From DYJE01 sp041660385 (GTDB lineage: Bacteria > Desulfobacterota > Desulfobacteria > Desulfobacterales > Desulfolunaceae), in contig JBAZWJ010000004.1 in NCBI GenBank assembly GCA_041660385.1, forward strand, positions 1 to 64,000: a stretch of 64,000 nt of DNA, written 5' to 3'. The notes beneath the pieces are model-generated. The model was not told the origin of the DNA, ran no database searches, and saw nothing but the letters and a program-made list of their open reading frames with translations. Position numbers and translations under genes: made by a program. Positions 24,623 through 33,590 of the stretch are shown here, one piece after another. Each line of letters opens with the position of its first letter. Positions within the stretch are counted from its first letter, which is position 1.

Positions 24623-25795
24623 TTATACCATTTCGAAGATAGCTGCTGCGCCCATACCGCCACCGATACACATGGAGACGATACCGTATTTCCCGCCAGT
24701 TCTCTTGAGAACGCCGAGAAGGGTTGCGGTGAGTTTCGCACCGGTGCATCCGAGAGGATGGCCAAGAGCGATAGCGCCGCCGTTCAGGTTTACTTTGTCA
24801 GGGTTGATTCCAAGTTCGCGTACGCAATGAAGAGCCTGAGTTGCGAAGGCTTCGTTCAGCTCAAAAGCGTCGATGTCTTCGATTTTAAGACCGGCAATTT
24901 TCAGAGCTTTTGGAATCGCATATTTAGGACCAACACCCATTTCGTCAGATTTGCATCCGGCAACAGCGTAAGCAACGATTTTTGCGATGGGTTTGAGGCC
25001 CAGTCTGTCGCATGCTTCTTTGCTTGCAACAAGTGTCGCAGCAGCACCGTCTGTGGTCTGTGAGCTGTTGGCAGCCGTTGCAACTCCACCGAATTTGAAC
25101 GGAGAGCTCAGCTTTGAGATACCTTCAGCCGTTGTTCCGGGACGCACACCGTCGTCTTCGCTGACGATGAATGATTCTTTTTTGAATGTTCCGTCAGCCT
25201 GGGGTACGAATTTAACAGCCGGAGTGGGAACGATTTCAGTAAAGTAACCGTTTTTCTGTGCGTTAGCTGCTTTTTCATTTGATTTTGCAGCGAATTCGTC
25301 GCAGTCCTGACGGCTAATGTTGTAACGTGATGCCACGTTTTCAGCAGTGATACCCATTGAAATATAAGCAGTAGGATCAGCTGCAGAAAATTCAGGGTGA
25401 GGGCGGGGTTTGTTGCCTCCCATTGGGACGAAGGTCATGGATTCGATACCGGCACCCATGGTCACTTCTGACCAGCCTGCCTGGATACGAAGTGATGCAA
25501 GTGCAATGGCTTCGATACCGGATGAGCAGAAACGGTTAACCGTAGCACCGCATACTGAATCCGGAAAACCGGCCATTTGACCTGCAATACGGCCGATGTT
25601 GATTCCCTGCTCTGCTTCGGGGAATGCGCAACCCACCATCACGTCGTCGATTTCAGCGGGATTAATGCCAGCTTTGTCAACGCACGCTTTGAGGATGAAA
25701 GACAGAAGGTCTTCTGGACGTGTATCTTTGAACTTGCCTCTTTTATTCTTGCAGCCTGGTGTTCTGACTGACTCAACAATATATGCTTCTCTCAT
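24623..25795 (-). CDS. fadA: Acetyl-CoA acyltransferase (3-ketoacyl-CoA thiolase)
   Basis: A 390-residue thiolase, usual length, performing the last step of beta-oxidation: CoA-dependent cleavage of 3-ketoacyl-CoA to acetyl-CoA. The nucleophile Cys is in NRFCSSG (near residue 90), the catalytic His in GHPLGCTGAK (near 350) and the second Cys in SMCIGGGMG (near 380); NEAF is also present. It follows the FadN-type fusion by 43 bases on the same strand and ends at a strong terminator, so the two form one operon like fadN-fadA of Bacillus. Confidence 0.95.
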   Translation of the reverse strand: MREAYIVESVRTPGCKNKRGKFKDTRPEDLLSFILKACVDKAGINPAEIDDVMVGCAFPEAEQGINIGRIAGQMAGFPDSVCGATVNRFCSSGIEAIALASLRIQAGWSEVTMGAGIESMTFVPMGGNKPRPHPEFSAADPTAYISMGITAENVASRYNISRQDCDEFAAKSNEKAANAQKNGYFTEIVPTPAVKFVPQADGTFKKESFIVSEDDGVRPGTTAEGISKLSSPFKFGGVATAANSSQTTDGAAATLVASKEACDRLGLKPIAKIVAYAVAGCKSDEMGVGPKYAIPKALKIAGLKIEDIDAFELNEAFATQALHCVRELGINPDKVNLNGGAIALGHPLGCTGAKLTATLLGVLKRTGGKYGIVSMCIGGGMGAAAIFEMV

Positions 25796-25838
25796 AATTT
25801 GTATCCTCCTAAAAAAAATCTATGTTCATGACCCGGTA

Positions 25839-28256
25839 TTAGTTACGGAGCGGCTTACCGGTCGTCAACATGGCTTCAATTCGAGCGATCGTTTTTTCAT
25901 TTTTCGTGAAATCAATGAACGCTTCTCTTTCCAGCGCGAGAATGGCTTCTTCTTCCACTTCGCTTCCTTCTTTAACTTGACCGCCGCTGATGACGTATGC
26001 GATGCGTTTTGCAAGAAGCGCGTCATATTCGCTGACGAATCCACCGCACTGCATATTGAAAATTTCAGCATTGATCATGCCCTGACCACCCTGGCCCATC
26101 ACAGTAAGGGGTTTTTTCATGGGCGGTGCATAACCTGCGTCGAGCATAGCAAGAACTTCTTTTTTCGCTTCTCCGATCTGGAGGTCACGGTTAAGGATGA
26201 TGCGGTCTGTAAGTGCACTCAAGTGCCCGTTTTCAATGGCACTAGGACCGGACATGGAGAATTTTGCCATGGCGATATTAAGGAAAACAGGTACGAAGAG
26301 TTTAGCAAGATCAGTGTCTTTTTCAACGCCTGCGGGCAGGGACCTCAGGAATTTTTTCCAGAGGTTCATACAACCACCGCCTGCGGGAAGGAGACCTACG
26401 CCGATTTCAACAAGACCCATCATGGTATCGCCAGTTGCAACGATTTTGTCTGCTGCACCGATACATACTTCGCAACCGCCGCCCAGAGTCATTCCGTAAG
26501 GAGCTGCAACAACGGGAAGAGCGGAGTAACGGAGATCCTGAAGACCATACTGAGCCAATTTCAGGAATTCATCCATTTCTGCGTAGCTTTTGTCTTTGCA
26601 GAGTTTGAGAACATAAGAGAGGTCTGCACCAGCTGAGAACGCACCGGGCATTCCGCCTGCCTGGTTACCGATGACAATGCCTGCTCCGTTTGCCATAACG
26701 TAATCTTTTGCGCCGCCTATGAACTCGATGATTTCACGGTTGAGGGCGTTCATCTTTGTGGTGAATTCCACGCAGAAAATGCCATCTCCGATATCGATAA
26801 GGGAAACGGAAGGACAAGTTTTGACCACTTTGTTGTCAGCTTTGCATGCTGCAAGGGAAAGAGCACTCTTGTTGAGTTTCACTTTCTGGTATGCGCCAGA
26901 TGTGAAATCAAAGAAATACTGAACGCCTTTATCGATCTTGTAGAAAGATTCGTTGCCGCCTGCGAGCATTTTCTTCACATTTGCAGGAACTGTCAGGCCT
27001 TCTTTTTCCATTTTTTCAACGGATTTTTTTACGCCGATGGCATCCCATGATTCGAACGGTCCCATTTCAAGACCGTAACCCCATTTCATCGCGTTGTCGA
27101 TTTCAACAACGGTGTCAGAGATTTCGGGAATTCTATTGGCTGCATAAATGAAACCGTTGGCTGAACAATCCCAGGCGAATTTTGCGCCTTTGTCTTCTCC
27201 GTAGAGAACAGCCTGCATTTTTTCTGCGGTGGTGGCGCATTTTTTAGCGGCATCAAGGCAGGGGAATGAAGGTTTGTTGGCTTCAACGTATTCACCGGTT
27301 TTGGGATTAATCTGAAGTTTCAGACGTTTTCCCTCAGGTGTTTTTTCGCTTTTGTAGAAACCGGCTTTTGATTTGTTGCCGAGTTTTCCATCTGCAACAA
27401 GTTTCTTTACGAAATCAGGAATGACAAGCGTGTCCTTCATTTCGTCGTCGGGGCACATGTCAAATGAATTCTGAGCAACATGGGCCATGGTGTCGAGGCC
27501 AACAAGGTCAGATGTGCCGAAGATCGCTGTTTTCGGACGACCAACAGCCGGGCCGAACAGAGCGTCTACGTCAGCGATGGTGATGCCGTCAGCAGCTGCA
27601 AGAGCCTGCATAACTTTACCCATGCCCTGAATACCGATTCTGTTACCGATAAAGTTGGGTGTGTCTTTTGCCCAAACGATACCTTTTCCAAGATTTACTT
27701 CGCCGAAACGTTCAATGAAGTCGAGAACTTCTTTGGTTGTTTCTTTTCCGGGAATGAGTTCGAGAAGGTGCATCCAGCGGACCGGGTTGAAAAAGTGTGT
27801 TCCGAGGAAGTGTTTTTTGAAATCATCGGAAAGACCTTCTGAAATTTTGTACAGAGGAATACCAGATGTGTTTGAAGAAATGATGGAACCTTTTTTACGA
27901 ATGGCATCAATGCGTTTGAAAAGGTCTTGCTTGATCTTCAGGTTTTCCACAACAACTTCGCAGATCCAGTCGCAATCGGCTAGTTTGTCGAAATCGTCTT
28001 CCAGGTTGCCTGTGCTGACGAGTGCGGCTTGTTTTTTTGTGTAGAAAAGAGCCGGCTGTGATTTGAGAGCGGCGTCCATACCGGCTTTAACCATCCGATT
28101 ACGGGCTTCCGGGCTTTTCTTTTCTTCATCTGTAAGGTTGAATGGTACGATGTCCAGCAGCAATACCTTGACTCCGGCACCGGCGAGCAGAGCGGCGATA
28201 CCGCCACCCATGATACCGGAACCGATAACTGCAGCTTTACTGATTTTTCTACTCAT
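25839..28256 (-). CDS. fadN: 3-hydroxyacyl-CoA dehydrogenase / enoyl-CoA hydratase fusion, FadN type
   Basis: An 805-residue fusion. Start taken at the ATG at 28256 (GGAGGG upstream); the reading to 28325 would add 23 unlikely residues over the operator. Domain order is dehydrogenase first: Rossmann motif GSGIMGGGIA (near 12), 3HCDH C-terminal domains (GNRIG near 205 and a second helical set around 390-470), then an enoyl-CoA hydratase domain from about 520 (GAFSAGADLSYV oxyanion segment and MTLGGGCEV). This order is that of Bacillus FadN and differs from E. coli FadB, where the hydratase comes first. It hydrates enoyl-CoA and oxidises the 3-hydroxy product with NAD. Operon with the thiolase. 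Confidence 0.94.
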   Translation of the reverse strand: MSRKISKAAVIGSGIMGGGIAALLAGAGVKVLLLDIVPFNLTDEEKKSPEARNRMVKAGMDAALKSQPALFYTKKQAALVSTGNLEDDFDKLADCDWICEVVVENLKIKQDLFKRIDAIRKKGSIISSNTSGIPLYKISEGLSDDFKKHFLGTHFFNPVRWMHLLELIPGKETTKEVLDFIERFGEVNLGKGIVWAKDTPNFIGNRIGIQGMGKVMQALAAADGITIADVDALFGPAVGRPKTAIFGTSDLVGLDTMAHVAQNSFDMCPDDEMKDTLVIPDFVKKLVADGKLGNKSKAGFYKSEKTPEGKRLKLQINPKTGEYVEANKPSFPCLDAAKKCATTAEKMQAVLYGEDKGAKFAWDCSANGFIYAANRIPEISDTVVEIDNAMKWGYGLEMGPFESWDAIGVKKSVEKMEKEGLTVPANVKKMLAGGNESFYKIDKGVQYFFDFTSGAYQKVKLNKSALSLAACKADNKVVKTCPSVSLIDIGDGIFCVEFTTKMNALNREIIEFIGGAKDYVMANGAGIVIGNQAGGMPGAFSAGADLSYVLKLCKDKSYAEMDEFLKLAQYGLQDLRYSALPVVAAPYGMTLGGGCEVCIGAADKIVATGDTMMGLVEIGVGLLPAGGGCMNLWKKFLRSLPAGVEKDTDLAKLFVPVFLNIAMAKFSMSGPSAIENGHLSALTDRIILNRDLQIGEAKKEVLAMLDAGYAPPMKKPLTVMGQGGQGMINAEIFNMQCGGFVSEYDALLAKRIAYVISGGQVKEGSEVEEEAILALEREAFIDFTKNEKTIARIEAMLTTGKPLRN

Positions 28257-28310
28257 AATTCCCTCCTGTGTATAATAATAACAATGAACTAACCATGTAA
28301 ATGAACCATA

Positions 28311-28324
28311 TGAATGATCGTTCA
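28311..28324. promoter_or_regulatory. FadR(TetR)-type operator upstream of fadN
   Basis: TGAATGATCGTTCA is a 14-base palindrome with one mismatch, 55 bases before the fadN start. It resembles operators of the TetR-family fatty-acid repressors (FadR of Bacillus, built of TGAATGA arms), which release DNA on binding acyl-CoA. No such repressor gene is in the window. Confidence 0.5.
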
Positions 28325-28636
28325 ATCTAAATTAGCGCAATCTCTTAATTAACAAAAAAGGTGCTTTTGTGTCAAGCAAAAACCCGGGTTATGTGTTGGA
28401 ATATTTTTCATATTATGTCTTTTTAATCATAGTGTGATGCTATGAATAGCGACTCCCGGCCCATGGATAACCATTTGATAACCAAGGAATTGAAAGCGAC
28501 AGAGCACGTTTGAAATACATAAGGGGGCTTTATTTTTGCATATTTCATCGGTATTCCGCATGAATTGTTTTCAATAATAAAAAACGAATGCAAGCATTAT
28601 ATTTGAATTAAATGTGTAGGTGTGCTCCAAAATAAA

Positions 28637-28650
28637 TGAATGTTCATTCA
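28637..28650. promoter_or_regulatory. Second FadR(TetR)-type palindrome
   Basis: TGAATG-TT-CATTCA is a perfect six-base inverted repeat with a two-base centre, 380 bases before fadN and 346 before the divergent gene. It shares the TGAATG arm with the site at 28311. Confidence 0.45.
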
Positions 28651-28995
28651 CTGAATAAAGTGTTTGATAGTGAACACCTAACACGTTTGCAGACAATGAG
28701 GACTCTCTCTGATATTTAGTCATTTAATCATGTTTTGTCAGCATGGGGTTTGGTTTTATGGATGGGCGCTCTCGACTTGTTTGTTATAATGCCTGGGTGT
28801 TTAAATATTCAGCAAGTAGCTGAATCATCTTGAAATGCATTCGTGTTTCTGGTATATCGCTGAACTTGATTCATTATCGTGGTCAAGCTCGGTTCACCAT
28901 GGTTAAAGACAGTCACCATGGAAAGGATACCGGAACAAGAGTTCAAGGTCAAACCGGGTGTATGAGCGCTCAACTGAAATTATGAGGATCAATTC

Positions 28996-30039
28996 ATGAA
29001 TGTTATCGTTCCGGGCAAGGATCTGACACCAGCGGTTAATCTGAATTCTGTCGTAGATTCCATCGTCAACTCTCAAAGGCCGAACGGCGATATTCCCTGG
29101 TGTGATGGGCAGAAAACGGATCCCTGGGATCTAGTTGAATCGGCCATGGGTCTTGGTATCGGCGGCCGGATTACGGAAGCCCGGATGGCCTTTGACTGGC
29201 TTTTACGCCATCAACTCGAAGATGGTAGCTGGTATTCTGCTTACGTTAACGGTGTCCCGGAAGACAGAACACATGAAGCCAATATGGCGGCGTACATTGC
29301 TGTGGGTCAGTTTCACCATTACTTATTAACAGGTGACAAATATTACTTGGAATCCATGTGGCCCTGCGTCAAGAGAGCCGTTAATTTTGCTCTGAGTCTC
29401 CAGGCTCAGGGAGGGGAAATCCACTGGGCGAAAAGTCCTGAAGGTGTTGTGGATCCCATGGCGCTGATGACCGGAACGAGCTCAGTCTTTTTTAGCGTTA
29501 AATGTGCCCTTTCTATAGCGGAAATTCTCGAAGAACGAAACGATCAGTGGCAAGAAGCCCTTATTCTGATCAGAGAATCCATTATGAAACGTCCACACAG
29601 CTATAATATAAGCAAATCACGTTTTTCCATGGATTGGTTTTATCCTATCCTTTCAGGAGCATTGACCGGCGCAGAAGCTCAGAAACGTATCGATAAATAC
29701 TGGAAGAAATTTGTTGTGGAAGGTCAGGGCGTGCGTTGTGTTTCAGACCAGCCCTGGGTGACTATGGCGGAAACAGCGGAGTTTGTTCTGGCCCTTTCAG
29801 CCATGGGTAATGACAAACTTGCCCGGATCATTTTCGGCTGGATTCAGGACAGACGTTACGACGATGGATCATACTGGTGCGGTTTTACTTTTCCTGACAT
29901 GGTTGTATGGCCTGAAGACAAACTTTCATGGACAAACGGTGTGGTGCTCATGGCTGCGGATGCTCTTTACGACCTGACTCCGGCCAGTTGTCTGTTTTCG
30001 CATAAATATTGGGAACGATCCACTGCGGTCAAGCTATAA
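28996..30039 (+). CDS. Alpha/alpha-toroid protein (prenyltransferase/terpene-cyclase-like fold)
   Basis: A 347-residue protein of unknown function. Helical repeats with QxxxGxW-like ends (NSQRPNGDIPW, RHQLEDGSWYSAY, QAQGGEIHW, DDGSYWCGFTFPD) suggest the six-fold alpha/alpha toroid shared by prenyltransferases, squalene cyclases and some glycosidases. No DxDD cyclase motif or DDxxD is evident, so chemistry is not predictable; Trp/Tyr-rich surfaces and acidic residues (EDRTHEAN) could form a sugar site. No signal peptide. It is followed 17 bases later by a hexapeptide acyltransferase frame, which suggests work on a shared carbohydrate or lipid substrate. Confidence 0.65.
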   Translation: MNVIVPGKDLTPAVNLNSVVDSIVNSQRPNGDIPWCDGQKTDPWDLVESAMGLGIGGRITEARMAFDWLLRHQLEDGSWYSAYVNGVPEDRTHEANMAAYIAVGQFHHYLLTGDKYYLESMWPCVKRAVNFALSLQAQGGEIHWAKSPEGVVDPMALMTGTSSVFFSVKCALSIAEILEERNDQWQEALILIRESIMKRPHSYNISKSRFSMDWFYPILSGALTGAEAQKRIDKYWKKFVVEGQGVRCVSDQPWVTMAETAEFVLALSAMGNDKLARIIFGWIQDRRYDDGSYWCGFTFPDMVVWPEDKLSWTNGVVLMAADALYDLTPASCLFSHKYWERSTAVKL

Positions 30040-30056
30040 GCTGACAGGAAAGACTT

Positions 30057-30779
30057 TTGAGAAAAGATTATCGTCCCTACTATGTTAAACAGGCGTATCT
30101 CAAACTCCAGAAATTTTATGTGAACCGCTTTTTAAGGCCCCAGTTTGATTATATGGGGCGGGGCGGTGCATACATGAATCCCTGAAATGTTGAGCTGTTC
30201 GGATCTCCTATCAAGATAGGATCATACCCCACGGTTATCGCAGCCCCGGACCGGAAGGTTCGATTTACAGTCTGGGCCGGAGGTCCAAATATCATCGGAA
30301 TCGACATCGGAGATTACTGCCTGATCTGTCCCGGTGTCAGAATCGCGGCTGCACAGCAGATCAGTATCGGAAACAGCTGTATGATCGCAAGTGGAGCCTA
30401 TCTCACGGATTCTGACTGGCATGATATCTATGACAGAAGCGTTCCAGTGGGTAAATCAGCCCCCATTATTCTCGAAGAAAATGTGTGGATCGGCGACAGC
30501 GCCATTGTGTGCAAGGGTGTCACTATCGGGAAAAACAGCATCATTGGTGCGGGTTCAGTGGTTGTTTCGGATATCCCTGCCAATGTTATCGCAGTTGGAA
30601 ATCCTGCACGGGTGGTTCGTGAGCTTGACACAAATGAGGAAATGAAAACCAGAGAACACTGGCTATCCAATCCAAGAAAACTTTCACGGGATTTTGATAT
30701 TCTGGACAGAGCGCAGCTTAAGGGCAATACCATTCTGGGCTGGTTGAGAGCCATGCTTTTTCCGAAGACAGGTGATTGA
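30057..30779 (+). pseudogene. Hexapeptide-repeat acyltransferase broken by one in-frame TGA
   Basis: Reading from a TTG at 30057 (AGGAAAG just upstream) gives one continuous 240-codon frame apart from a single TGA at 30183-30185. Protein-like sequence runs on both sides: RPYYVKQAYLKLQKFYVNRF before, and NVELFGSPIKIGSYPTVIAA, then left-handed beta-helix repeats (IGIDIGDYCLICPGVRI, IGNSCMIASGAYLTDSDWH, IGKNSIIGAGSVV) after it. In this acyltransferase group I expect Trp after MNP, so TGG to TGA is the simplest change. The next gene starts inside the final TGA (TGATG). It is either a recent nonsense mutation, a sequencing error, or a recoded stop; an internal start would leave only 132 residues from 30381. 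Confidence 0.75.
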
Positions 30780-31129
30780 TGATTGAACGGACGGGCGTTA
30801 AAGATATTGTTCTTATTCATCTTGAAGACAAACCCTTCAGTTTTGCACGAATTGAAGATATCCGGGATGACTGGAAAAAAGGCTGGTACCATGTTACACT
30901 TCTTTTTTTTCAAGTTCCTCTACAAGTGGTGACTTGGATTCTTCGAGACAGCTATATTGATGGTGTGGAATTTACCATGGATGGGAATCGTGTCAGGCTG
31001 GAAAAAGTGGTGGCTCCGGAAATTGAACTGCCGTCTCCTGAACCAGACTCTCCAAAAGTGGAAAAGAAAGATCCTCCTCAAAAAAAAGACGTTGGGAAAA
31101 TTATCTCCTTCGAGAAACGGAAAAAATGA
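30779..31129 (+). CDS. Conserved hypothetical protein, coupled to the acyltransferase
   Basis: A 116-residue protein of no recognised family. The ATG at 30779 overlaps the stop of the acyltransferase frame (TGATG), so translation is coupled. Residues 1-75 look folded (VKDIVLIHLEDKPFSFARIEDIRDDWKKGWYHVTLLFFQVPLQVVTWILRD, with an aromatic core and alternating strands); residues 80-116 are Pro/Lys/Glu-rich and probably disordered. The IHLEDKP/ARIEDI pattern suggests a small beta-barrel. No function can be assigned. Confidence 0.75.
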   Translation: MIERTGVKDIVLIHLEDKPFSFARIEDIRDDWKKGWYHVTLLFFQVPLQVVTWILRDSYIDGVEFTMDGNRVRLEKVVAPEIELPSPEPDSPKVEKKDPPQKKDVGKIISFEKRKK

Positions 31130-31171
31130 GGATTTAAAACCCTTTGCAGACCATGACGGACTAAAAGATCA

Positions 31172-32104
31172 ATGGCCGGTTCAGGATTTCCAACTAAGCA
31201 AGTCATTTCCGCATCTCGGCGAACGGACATTCCTGCTTTTTACATGGACTGGTTTATGGACCAGATCCGCCAAGGTTTCTTTCACGTTGAAAATCCCTAT
31301 TCACGCAAAGTGTTTGTTGTTAACGTTGCACCGGAAAACACGGATACTCTTGTTTTCTGGTCCAAGAATTACAAGGTTTTTTTAGACGGGGGCTACGGTG
31401 AAACCCTCATAAGAATGGGTTACCACCTTTTTTTCAATTTTACTATCAACTCAGTTGACCCTGTTCTGGAGCCTCATATTGCTGATCTTAATGAGAGATT
31501 GGGCCAACTTCAAACCCTTGCAGATCGTTTTGGCCCTGAAACTGTGACCTGGCGTTTTGATCCTATCTGCCACTACGTTCTTCAGGATCGTGTTCTTCAT
31601 AATAATCTTAATGATTTCAGCTTGATCGCTGCTCAAGCGGCAAGGGTCGGCATCAAGCGTTGCGTTTCCAGTTTCGTGGATCTTTACGCTAAAGTGACTT
31701 TCAGAGAGAAAAAAATTCCGGGTTTTTCCTTTATCGATATAACATCCGAAAAGAAAAGAGATATCGTACTTTCCCTGCACAATACCCTTGAACCTCTGGG
31801 CATAGGTCTTTCCCTTTGCTGTGAAGGAGATCTTTTTCATTCTCTGCCGCTTGGTTGCGGTATTGAAGAGAGTTCCTGTATTCCCAATCCCCTTCTCAGC
31901 AAGCTTTCGGGAGCCCGGCTGTCACAATCAAAAGACAGCGGCCAGCGTAAAAAAAAAGGGTGCGGCTGCTATGTTTCAAAGGACATCGGCACATACAGAC
32001 TTCAACCTTGTTTTCACAACTGTCTGTTCTGCTACGCCAATCCCAGCGAGCCGGGTGCTACATCTCCACATTCAACTATAATGAACAGCGATGAGTTGTT
32101 ATGA
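31172..32104 (+). CDS. DUF1848 family protein with a Cys-rich C-terminus
   Basis: A 310-residue protein with the DUF1848 opening ISASRRTDIPAFYMDWF (about residue 12) and internal FFNFTINS, WRFDPICHY and RCVSSFVD. The C-terminus carries a cysteine cluster, CGC then CFHNCLFCYANP, with the CxxxCxxC spacing (CFHNCLFC) that also binds the iron-sulfur cluster of radical-SAM enzymes, but placed at the end instead of near the front. It probably holds a metal or Fe-S site. The function is unknown; the fold may be a TIM-barrel relative of spore photoproduct lyase. It overlaps dusB by four bases (ATGA). Confidence 0.8.
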   Translation: MAGSGFPTKQVISASRRTDIPAFYMDWFMDQIRQGFFHVENPYSRKVFVVNVAPENTDTLVFWSKNYKVFLDGGYGETLIRMGYHLFFNFTINSVDPVLEPHIADLNERLGQLQTLADRFGPETVTWRFDPICHYVLQDRVLHNNLNDFSLIAAQAARVGIKRCVSSFVDLYAKVTFREKKIPGFSFIDITSEKKRDIVLSLHNTLEPLGIGLSLCCEGDLFHSLPLGCGIEESSCIPNPLLSKLSGARLSQSKDSGQRKKKGCGCYVSKDIGTYRLQPCFHNCLFCYANPSEPGATSPHSTIMNSDELL

Positions 32105-33087
32105 ATAAGATGAAAGAAGGATTCCACATAGCCGGTGTTTATATCTATCCCCGAACAGCCCTTGCTCCCCTTGCCGGAATCACCAGTCTTCCCTTTAGAT
32201 TAATGGCCAAAGAAATGGGCTGCGGGCTTATTTACACAGAAATGATCAGCGCCAAAGCCCTTGTCTACGAATCGGAAAAAACGGTGAAAATGCTCGATAG
32301 CTCTGATGCGGAAAGACCTCTTGCCGTTCAGATTTTTGGCGCCGAGCCGGATGTGATGGCCGAAGCTGCCGCGAGGGTTCAGTCGATGGGCGCAGATATG
32401 GTGGATATCAACTTTGGCTGTGCTGTGAGAAAAGTGATGAAAACAGGAGCCGGCGTTGCTCTGATGCGTGAGCCGGATCGTGCTGAACAGGTCTTGAAAG
32501 CTGTCCGGAAGGCGCTGCGCATTCCCCTTACCATTAAAATAAGATCCGGCTGGGACGGCTCGGGACAGCAGGCATTCCAGATCGCCAGGATAGCCGAGGA
32601 TTGCGGGGTGGACGCTCTCGCTTTCCATCCCAGAACGGCTCAGCAGAGGTTCGGTGGTCTTGCAAGCCGGGCACTTATAACTGAAATGAAAAAAAAGATA
32701 TCCATTCCTGTGATTGGAAACGGGGATATCACATCAGCCTATGATGCCGTTGCCATGATCCGTGAGACAGGCTGCGACGCTGTTATGATCGGAAGGGCTG
32801 CGATGTCGTACCCGGAAATATTCAGGGATACGGCTCGTTTACTGGAAGGCGGAAGCCTTGAAACCTTCTCTCTGGACGAGCATTTTAACATGATTGAAAG
32901 GTATGTGGATCGGCTGGTTGTCTATCACGGTGAGGAAATCGCATGCATGCTGCTGCGGAGCCGATTATGCTTTCTCGTCAAGGGATTTCCGAGAGCTGTT
33001 TCGTTTCGTAAACAGATGTCCAATATCTCATCAAAAGATCAGATTTTGTCTGTACTGCACCAGTTTAGATGCTCTCTTGAAAATTGA
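32101..33087 (+). CDS. dusB: tRNA-dihydrouridine synthase DusB
   Basis: A 328-residue flavoenzyme that reduces uridine in the tRNA D-loop with NADPH. TIM-barrel motifs: LAPLAGITSLPFR (FMN site), EMISAKAL, VQIFGA, DINFGCAVRKVMKTGAG with the catalytic Cys (near 101), TIKIRSGW, FHPRTAQQRFGG, IGNGDI and MIGRAAMSYPEIF. The usual Pro after the catalytic Cys (GCPxKK) is Ala (GCAVRK). The ATG overlaps the DUF1848 gene stop by four bases, so both are made from one message. Confidence 0.95.
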   Translation: MNKMKEGFHIAGVYIYPRTALAPLAGITSLPFRLMAKEMGCGLIYTEMISAKALVYESEKTVKMLDSSDAERPLAVQIFGAEPDVMAEAAARVQSMGADMVDINFGCAVRKVMKTGAGVALMREPDRAEQVLKAVRKALRIPLTIKIRSGWDGSGQQAFQIARIAEDCGVDALAFHPRTAQQRFGGLASRALITEMKKKISIPVIGNGDITSAYDAVAMIRETGCDAVMIGRAAMSYPEIFRDTARLLEGGSLETFSLDEHFNMIERYVDRLVVYHGEEIACMLLRSRLCFLVKGFPRAVSFRKQMSNISSKDQILSVLHQFRCSLEN

Positions 33088-33104
33088 TGTATTTTATTGC
33101 CGGA

Positions 33105-33512
33105 TTAATTATTTTTCTTATAAGACGCCTTGACCGTAGAATCGATGCCCCCCCTAGACGTGAATTCGCCTATAACGTCCATGCTTAAAGGCATGATTGA
33201 CGCAACAAGATCATCAAGAATTCTGTTCACAACATGTTCGTAAAAAATCCCCACGTTTCTGTACTGAAGAAGATAATACTTGAGGGATTTCAGTTCGATA
33301 ATTTTAATATCAGGTCTGTATGTGATGATGATGGAACCGAAATCCGGCAGGCCGGTCATGGGGCAGACTGAGGTGAATTCAGGCTGTCGGATGGTGATTT
33401 CGATGCTTCGTTTCGCAGCGTAAGCGTAGTCGATGGGATCGAGTACGTCCGTTTTTACAAGATCAGGGCTTCCTGCCTGAAAGTTGATCGATTGGGTGTA
33501 GTCTTTATTCAT
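33105..33512 (-). CDS. queF: NADPH-dependent 7-cyano-7-deazaguanine reductase, short (type I) QueF
   Basis: A 135-residue enzyme of queuosine biosynthesis that reduces the nitrile preQ0 to preQ1. Start at the ATG at 33512 (AAGGGAT upstream). The catalytic Cys is in EFTSVCPMTGLPDFG (near 51), followed by the conserved Asp; ELKSLKYYLLQYRN is the QueF NADPH motif (E-S-K-S-L-K), and the C-terminus has EFTSRGGI. Short type as in Bacillus, probably a decamer. No other queuosine gene is in the window. Confidence 0.95.
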   Translation of the reverse strand: MNKDYTQSINFQAGSPDLVKTDVLDPIDYAYAAKRSIEITIRQPEFTSVCPMTGLPDFGSIIITYRPDIKIIELKSLKYYLLQYRNVGIFYEHVVNRILDDLVASIMPLSMDVIGEFTSRGGIDSTVKASYKKNN

Positions 33513-33590
33513 AATCCCTTCTATCGTGCTACTAAAAATAATAAAATCAATCTCCATGCATAGAGCGGCATGGCGGGCTTAACCATAAAT

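Larger units (their letters stand above)
28257..28995. other. 739-base divergent spacer upstream of fadN
   Basis: No gene seen. It carries two TetR-type palindromes (28311 and 28637), is AT-rich in the middle (28540-28640), and has a TATAAT at 28785-28790 without a good -35 that might serve the plus-strand gene at 28996. The size suggests that it holds control regions for both directions or the relic of a lost gene. Confidence 0.5.

Noticed and set aside
25839..28325. FadN start at 28325
   Set aside because: The extra 23 residues run over the operator palindrome and lack the Rossmann pattern; the ATG at 28256 has a ribosome site.
30183..30185. Selenocysteine insertion at the in-frame TGA
   Set aside because: The family residue is Trp, flanking residues are not redox-like, and the nearby hairpin is weak; nonsense or sequencing error is simpler.
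30183..30185. Genetic code with TGA as Trp
   Set aside because: TGA ends many intact genes here, including this frame itself at 30777-30779 and the ATGA overlaps.
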